A program made the translations under genes and the position numbers. A stretch of DNA of 10,018 bases from an uncultured Sphingobacteriaceae bacterium. Its GTDB lineage: Bacteria > Bacteroidota > Bacteroidia > Sphingobacteriales > Sphingobacteriaceae. How positions within the stretch are numbered: the first letter of the stretch is position 1; each line of letters opens with the position of its first letter. Of this stretch, positions 6,527 to 10,018 are shown piece after piece. The stretch spans positions 1-10,018 of the forward strand of contig CAMLLO010000070.1 of assembly GCA_946480915.1 (NCBI GenBank), written 5' to 3'. Under the pieces are notes generated by a model. The model saw nothing but the letters and a program-made list of their open reading frames with translations, was not told the origin of the DNA and made no database searches.

Positions 6527-6590
6527 AACAATAAGTGCTTATAAATAGATCCACGTTGAATCCCGAGGTGCCTTTTGCACAGGTTGCCGG

Positions 6591-6798
6591 GTTGTTAATT
6601 AGGCAGCCCGCCATAAGCGCCCTATTCCTATCTTCCACTGTTGGTGTCCCCACCAACAATATGTATTGCTTGCTTTAACCACCTCCGCCTTCGGCACCTC
6701 CGCCAGCGGAGGACACATAAGGCCTATCCCGGTCAAATGTGTCATTGTTCATAGATCCCTGTTGCTAATTAGGCAGCTCGCCATAAGCGCCATATTCC
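6591..6798. repeat. Pair of ~39-bp direct repeats, 170 bp apart
   Basis: Units at 6591-6629 and 6761-6798 share the blocks TAATTAGGCAGC, CGCCATAAGCGCC and TATTCCT with about three differences. They bracket family A copy 2. This could be a duplication that arose with insertion of that element, or two copies of another dispersed repeat. Confidence 0.75.
6639..6715 (+). repeat. Dispersed repeat family A, copy 2 (fullest)
   Basis: This copy has a complete first stem, TGTTGGTG-TCCC-CACCAACA (6639-6658). A unique link with GCTTGCTTTAACCACCTCC follows. The CACCTCCGCC block is repeated twice (6680-6689 and 6695-6704), and the element ends with the perfect stem CCTCCGC-CA-GCGGAGG (6697-6712). Confidence 0.85.
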
Positions 6799-6900
6799 TC
6801 TCCTTATTTTCACTTGCGCTTGATGGGGTAACCATACTGCCGCATTAAGTCTCATAAAGAATTTATGGTACGGAGACAAGATCGACCACCGGTACGAAAA

Positions 6901-7848
6901 TTATCTCTTACCCCAAATCCGTGTATTCAAATCCAGACTATCAACAATACCGAGCATAAACTTAACCACTTCAATATCATCACGTAGGAGATCCGGATCA
7001 AGGAGGGTCTTAAATACCGGGGGTTCAAAATAATTGGTTTCGAACGGAAAAGCTAAAAACATGTATTGATCAATAAAACTTGCTGCTATCGTATATTCGG
7101 ATCTGGAATTAAGCTCGCAAAGCCGCTCCATCATAAGAGGTGTTAAAATATAACGGGCTTCTACCTGATCGTTAGAATAGGTAACGAACGCATTGCAAAA
7201 ATCGAGATTTTCCAGTTGTACCAACTGATGGCTGCTGGACGACAAGACCGGCACATTTTTCGCAAACCATGCGGAAATTGCAGCTCCTGTATCTTTTGGC
7301 CTTACAACAGTAATACCATCGAAATTTTTATTAAAATCGGCTACAAAAATAATTCCCCGGAAGATGTCGTGCCACGTCTCTTTAGTTCCATTTTTAGTTT
7401 GAGTCGTGGTTTTATACTCTGCATGCACCTCCGAAAAACAAAACACCGTCTTTCCCAACCGACCTGTAATTTGGTCCTCGCTCGTCACGCGGTCTGGGAT
7501 GGTACTAAAAAGTCCCGACCGTATAGTTTCTCCTATGGATAATCCGTGCCCGGGCTCGATGCGCAAACTCGGGTCGATATCGAGCAATAGCGCACGAATG
7601 ACTTTTTGTTTAAAATCATGTACATATTCGCGCGTTATCCCTTCTCCCTTAAAGAGCAACACACCGCCAGTTATTAAAAACAAGGCAGCTCCTACGATTC
7701 CTGGCAACAAATATTCAAATATCACCCCAGCCGCGGCAAGCAGCACACCTGCCAGCATACAATAGAAGCCTTTAAGCTTAATAGTTTTAATACCCCTGCG
7801 CTGCGCCTCAAGCTCCAGAAGCGCTGCTTGTGAATCTTGTTCAGGCAT
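6901..7848 (-). CDS. DUF3137 family membrane protein
   Basis: The 315-aa product has two adjacent hydrophobic segments near its start (about residues 27-46 and 48-66) after a short Gln/Glu-rich N-terminus. The rest is a soluble domain that should face the cytoplasm. Within it, GRLGKTVFCFSEVHAEYKT and IFRGIIFVADFNKNFDG fit the DUF3137 family by general pattern: an F-S-E-V/LHAEYK-like strand, then F-x-G-I/LF-x-A-D-F-N-K. The family has no assigned activity. The ATG lies inside the end of lemA (8-bp overlap, 7841-7848), so the two genes are surely translated from one mRNA. The LemA / DUF3137 / M48 trio suggests a shared membrane-associated task, but that is inference from neighbourhood. Confidence 0.85.
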   Translation of the reverse strand: MPEQDSQAALLELEAQRRGIKTIKLKGFYCMLAGVLLAAAGVIFEYLLPGIVGAALFLITGGVLLFKGEGITREYVHDFKQKVIRALLLDIDPSLRIEPGHGLSIGETIRSGLFSTIPDRVTSEDQITGRLGKTVFCFSEVHAEYKTTTQTKNGTKETWHDIFRGIIFVADFNKNFDGITVVRPKDTGAAISAWFAKNVPVLSSSSHQLVQLENLDFCNAFVTYSNDQVEARYILTPLMMERLCELNSRSEYTIAASFIDQYMFLAFPFETNYFEPPVFKTLLDPDLLRDDIEVVKFMLGIVDSLDLNTRIWGKR

Positions 7849-8410
7849 TTGTACGATTGAAAAGATCGCTTGCGCTGATGTTCTTACGCTCCTCGTCAGG
7901 AATGCCGATTACTGACTCTTCCTTATAATTCATCATACTTGCCATGATATTGCCCGGAAAGGTCATAATAGCATCATTATAATCAGTAACCGAAGCATTA
8001 AAGGCTCTGCGGGCCGCCGCAATCTGTTCCTCGCTTTCTGTCCAGGTAGTCTGAAGGTTCAAAAAGTTGGTATTTGCTTTCAGGTCTGGATAATTCTCTG
8101 CATTAAGCATTATAGATCGCACGCCAGAGGTAACATCCGCATCAAGAGCCATCTTCTTTTCGGCGGGGAGATCCTGAGAATATGCCTGCGTACGCAGCTG
8201 GGTAAGTGTGTTGAGCACGCTGCTTTCATGCTGCATATATTGTTTAACCAGCTCCGCCAGATTAGGAAGTAGGTCAAATCGCTTTTTAAGCATTGCATCA
8301 ATGGCCGAGAAAGCATTGGTTACCTGGTTCTTTTTGGTAATAAGCCTGTTATAAAGAAGAATGCCAAAAAAGGCCAAAACAGCAAGCACAATTAAAAAAG
8401 GGGTCATCAT
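7841..8410 (-). CDS. lemA: LemA family protein
   Basis: The 189-aa protein has one N-terminal membrane segment (residues 3-20) followed by YNRLITKKNQV and then AFSAIDAMLKKRFDLLPNL (33-51), the hallmark block of LemA (YNxLVxxRNxVxxAWSxIDxxLKRRxDLIPNL). The rest is a helical-bundle domain ending in the family's Y-N-x-x-I-x-x-FPGNI (about 143-155) region. Length matches the family (about 185-200 aa). Most of the protein is expected outside the membrane on the N-out side. Its function is not established. It overlaps the DUF3137 gene by 8 bp and is first in the operon. The start could be either of the first two Met codons (8410 or 8407). About 17 bp upstream is TATATTTA, a weak Bacteroidota -7-like box. 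Confidence 0.93.
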   Translation of the reverse strand: MMTPFLIVLAVLAFFGILLYNRLITKKNQVTNAFSAIDAMLKKRFDLLPNLAELVKQYMQHESSVLNTLTQLRTQAYSQDLPAEKKMALDADVTSGVRSIMLNAENYPDLKANTNFLNLQTTWTESEEQIAAARRAFNASVTDYNDAIMTFPGNIMASMMNYKEESVIGIPDEERKNISASDLFNRTNA

Positions 8411-8656
8411 GATTTTAAGGTTTAAGTGTTAAATATAGAAATAAAGATTTAAACAGGTCGTGGCAGGTGTAAGCAACAAATGAACTTCAATTGTCTGCTG
8501 CCCTGAGGCGGAGCAGCTAAAATCTCGCTCGTCGGATTTGCAACCCAGCTTAAACCCAAGGCCGGCTCTAATTCATCAAAACACATCTTAAAGTTATATC
8601 CGCTCTTAATTACAAATCCTTTACAGCATAATTTAAATACTAAAACCACCCCTTTA

Positions 8657-8682
8657 TCCCCTCCTTGAAAATAAGGAGGGGA
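8657..8682. repeat. Palindrome TCCCCTCCTT / AAGGAGGGGA
   Basis: Perfect 10-bp arms (8657-8666, 8673-8682) surround GAAAAT, preceded by CCACCCCTTTA. It has the look of a short dispersed palindrome common between genes in Sphingobacteriaceae (from memory). It could also act as a bidirectional terminator, although no T run follows. Confidence 0.75.
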
Positions 8683-8720
8683 GTATGGTGCTTTAGCAAG
8701 GCCGCTTTGTAATTTTTTCT

Positions 8721-8805
8721 CTGCTGCCCTGGTTCGTGTCCCCACGAAACAGAAGGTGATATTATCGGATATTATGGTTCGTGGGGACACGAACCAAGGC
8801 GGAGA
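8721..8805. repeat. Long hairpin repeat family B, copy 2
   Basis: Arms 8721-8748 and 8778-8805 share TTCGTGTCCCCACGAA-type sequence with copy 1 at 6441-6526. The loop keeps TTATCGGATATTATGG. Differences are a few loop substitutions, a 1-bp indel, and a changed right-hand end (GGCGGAGAG instead of GGCAGCAG). Both copies have the same orientation and so form a direct repeat around lemA-DUF3137. Confidence 0.9.
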
Positions 8806-8949
8806 GACACGTCCCGGTGCAACAGATTTTAGATGCTGCAAAGAAAGTCTTTGATTATTTTTTATACTTTAGTTTTAAGAAATAGGTATAAGAGACGCCT
8901 GGAGCTCGCCGCTTGAGCAGCACAGCTCTATTCCATAAAAAATCTTACT

Positions 8950-9747
8950 ATGGATAATAAAACATCAAGAAGGTTTTTCCTTCGCTCATCAGCTACCCTC
9001 GGCCTTGCAACAGCTTTCGGACTCGAGGGAATTTTTGCAAAAACGGTATCCAAAAATGATTTTCTATCACCTGATGAAAAAAATCTGATCATTCTATTTC
9101 AGGGAGATTCTATTACGGATGGCAATCGCGGGCGGAACAACGATCCCAATCATATTATGGGACACGGTTATGCATTTTCTGTTGCAAGCCGCGTCGGAGC
9201 CGACTTTCCCGCATCGCAGCTAACTTTTTATAACAGGGGAATTAGCGGAAACCGTGTTCCCGATTTAAAAAACCGCTGGCAAACCGACACATTGGATCTT
9301 AAGCCGGATGTATTAAGCGTTTTAGTTGGCATAAACGATGCTTCCAGGTTGATAAGCAGCCAAAGCACAGAAAAGCCGGATTATGATCTGTTTGAAACTA
9401 CTTACTGGGATATTCTTTCCCAAAGCAAACAACAAAATCCTGAAACTCTTTTTGTGCTTTGTTTACCCTTTGTTTATCCGGTAGGCAGAGTGAAGGAAAA
9501 GTGGCAGCTTTACCAGGATACTATAGCAGAACTTACAAAAAGAATAAAAAAGCTGGCTCTTGAATTTAATGCGGTAACTGTAGATTTTCCGGCAGTTTTT
9601 GAAAAGGCCTCAAAAAAAGCACCCATTGATTACTGGACCTGGGATGGAATTCATCCAACGGTGGCCGGACATGAACTTATGGCCCGCGAATGGATCAAAC
9701 AGGTGAGCACCAGACTTAAATTTCTGAAGGCTTACAAGTATAAATAA
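8950..9747 (+). CDS. Secreted SGNH/GDSL-family hydrolase
   Basis: The 265-aa protein carries all SGNH blocks: GDSIT (52-56) with nucleophile Ser54, NRGISGN (95-101) with oxyanion Gly97, GIND (127-130) with oxyanion Asn129, and DGIHP (232-236) with catalytic Asp232 and His235. The family removes acyl or acetyl esters from carbohydrates, lipids or similar substrates. In Bacteroidota this form is often an acetyl-xylan or rhamnogalacturonan-type esterase, but the substrate cannot be told here. The N-terminus SRRFFLRSS followed by a hydrophobic, Ala-rich run to about residue 30 looks like a Tat-type signal (SRRxFL), so the enzyme probably works in the periplasm or outside. Length fits the family. 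It stands alone, divergent from lemA; a repeat begins 17 bp after its stop. No polysaccharide-utilisation genes are in view. Confidence 0.93.
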   Translation: MDNKTSRRFFLRSSATLGLATAFGLEGIFAKTVSKNDFLSPDEKNLIILFQGDSITDGNRGRNNDPNHIMGHGYAFSVASRVGADFPASQLTFYNRGISGNRVPDLKNRWQTDTLDLKPDVLSVLVGINDASRLISSQSTEKPDYDLFETTYWDILSQSKQQNPETLFVLCLPFVYPVGRVKEKWQLYQDTIAELTKRIKKLALEFNAVTVDFPAVFEKASKKAPIDYWTWDGIHPTVAGHELMAREWIKQVSTRLKFLKAYKYK

Positions 9748-9764
9748 GCCGACAGACAGTGCCC

Positions 9765-9816
9765 CCACCAACAATATAAATTTGCTTGCTTTAACCACCT
9801 CCGCCTGCGGAGGACA
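9765..9816 (+). repeat. Dispersed repeat family A, copy 3
   Basis: CCACCAACAATATAAATTTG and CTTGCTTTAACCACCTCC are followed by the perfect stem CCTCCGC-CT-GCGGAGG (9798-9813). The left half of the first stem is missing compared with copy 2. Same orientation as the other two copies. It follows the SGNH gene closely and may end its transcript. Confidence 0.8.
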
Positions 9817-9865
9817 ACTTAACGCAGAGCACATTCCTCTTTTTTTTCCGGTATAAAGCATTACG

Positions 9866-10004
9866 ATTGCCGATCGGTCGGCAATGACGGGGAGAGTAAG
9901 AATGACGATTGTCGTTTAGTCAGACCGGATTTTAACCGACGGTACACTGGAAGTTGAGACACACGTTCAACAACCCACCACGTCATTCCCGCGCAGGCGG
10001 GAAT
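9866..10004. repeat. Two short palindromes at the window end
   Basis: ATTGCCGA-TCGG-TCGGCAAT (9866-9885) and ATTCCCGC-GCAG-GCGGGAAT (9985-10004) are perfect 8-bp stems. The second, with its CGTCATTCCCGCG...GGCGGGAATC context, is a repeat type seen widely between bacterial genes (from memory). The 100 bp between them show nothing I can name. No gene starts in 9748-10018. Confidence 0.7.
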
Positions 10005-10018
10005 CCTAATGCAGTGCT

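Larger units (their letters stand above)
6331..6900. other. Repeat-rich gap inside the lemA-DUF3137-M48 gene set
   Basis: These 570 bp hold no convincing gene. In order they contain the family B hairpin (6441-6526), one unit of a 39-bp direct repeat (6591-6629), family A copy 2 (6639-6715), and the second unit of the direct repeat (6761-6798). The remaining stretches (6331-6440, 6527-6590, 6799-6900) show no motif I can name. The interval looks like successive insertions of small repeats into an operon spacer. Confidence 0.7.
8411..8949. other. Gene-free interval between divergent lemA and SGNH hydrolase
   Basis: The 539 bp presumably hold the promoters of both flanking genes. Repeats dominate: a small imperfect stem CTGCTGCCCTGAGGCGGAGCAG (split as CTGCTGCC and GGCGGAGCAG, about 8496-8517), the CCCCTCCTT stem at 8657-8682, and family B copy 2 at 8721-8805. 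A minus-strand ORF of 130 codons (8449-8841) runs through these repeats and has no protein character. I see no RNA gene. Confidence 0.7.

Noticed and set aside
6331..6531. 67-residue N-terminal extension of the M48 peptidase
   Set aside because: It translates the family B hairpin arm (WFVSPRTIISDN), which also appears in the ORF at 8449-8841, so it is repeat DNA rather than protein.
8449..8841. Minus-strand ORF of 130 codons
   Set aside because: It lies wholly over palindromic repeats; the composition is not protein-like.
8840..8890. Bacteroidota-type promoter upstream of the SGNH hydrolase (TTTG ... TACTTTAG)
   Set aside because: The spacing between the two boxes is about 11 bp, too short, and the -7 box has a mismatch.

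Overview
The window looks like chromosomal DNA of a Bacteroidota bacterium, most likely a Sphingobacteriaceae member of the Pedobacter/Mucilaginibacter type. The grounds are moderate GC, weak or absent Shine-Dalgarno sites, the lemA / DUF3137 / M48-peptidase gene set, a TMEM175-family channel, and many GC-rich palindromic repeats between genes. Genus is an inference.

Layout. (1) 1-1114: the 3' end of a gene coding for 16-residue tandem repeats (+), facing an unrecognised 186-aa protein (-). (2) 1115-3377: a gene graveyard. It holds two tandem 3' fragments of a REP-associated (Y1/RAYT) transposase, a short + strand coding tail that may be the end of cas9, and an intact AAA ATPase/DUF4143 gene bracketed by two near-identical perfect palindromes. 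After these come a frameshifted 5' stub of cas1 and two copies of a Bacteroidota type II-like CRISPR repeat spaced 76 bp apart. I read this as a wrecked type II CRISPR-Cas locus, with the ATPase cassette sitting where the cas9-cas1 junction would be. (3) 3378-3968: a TMEM175-family channel (-). (4) 4198-8410: an M48 metalloprotease, a DUF3137 membrane protein and LemA, all on the minus strand. lemA and DUF3137 overlap by 8 bp, but 570 bp of repeat-rich DNA separates DUF3137 from the peptidase. (5) 8950-9747: a secreted SGNH/GDSL hydrolase (+). (6) 9748-10018: repeat DNA only.

How the parts relate. LemA, DUF3137 and the M48 peptidase often travel together in Bacteroidota and probably form one membrane-associated module. 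An ~85-bp hairpin element occurs both inside this operon and just upstream of it. A second repeat family, with a CCTCCGCC/GGCGGAGG stem, occurs three times in one orientation, each time next to or between genes. The most notable region is 1742-3364, which combines CRISPR-Cas decay with a possibly mobile ATPase cassette.
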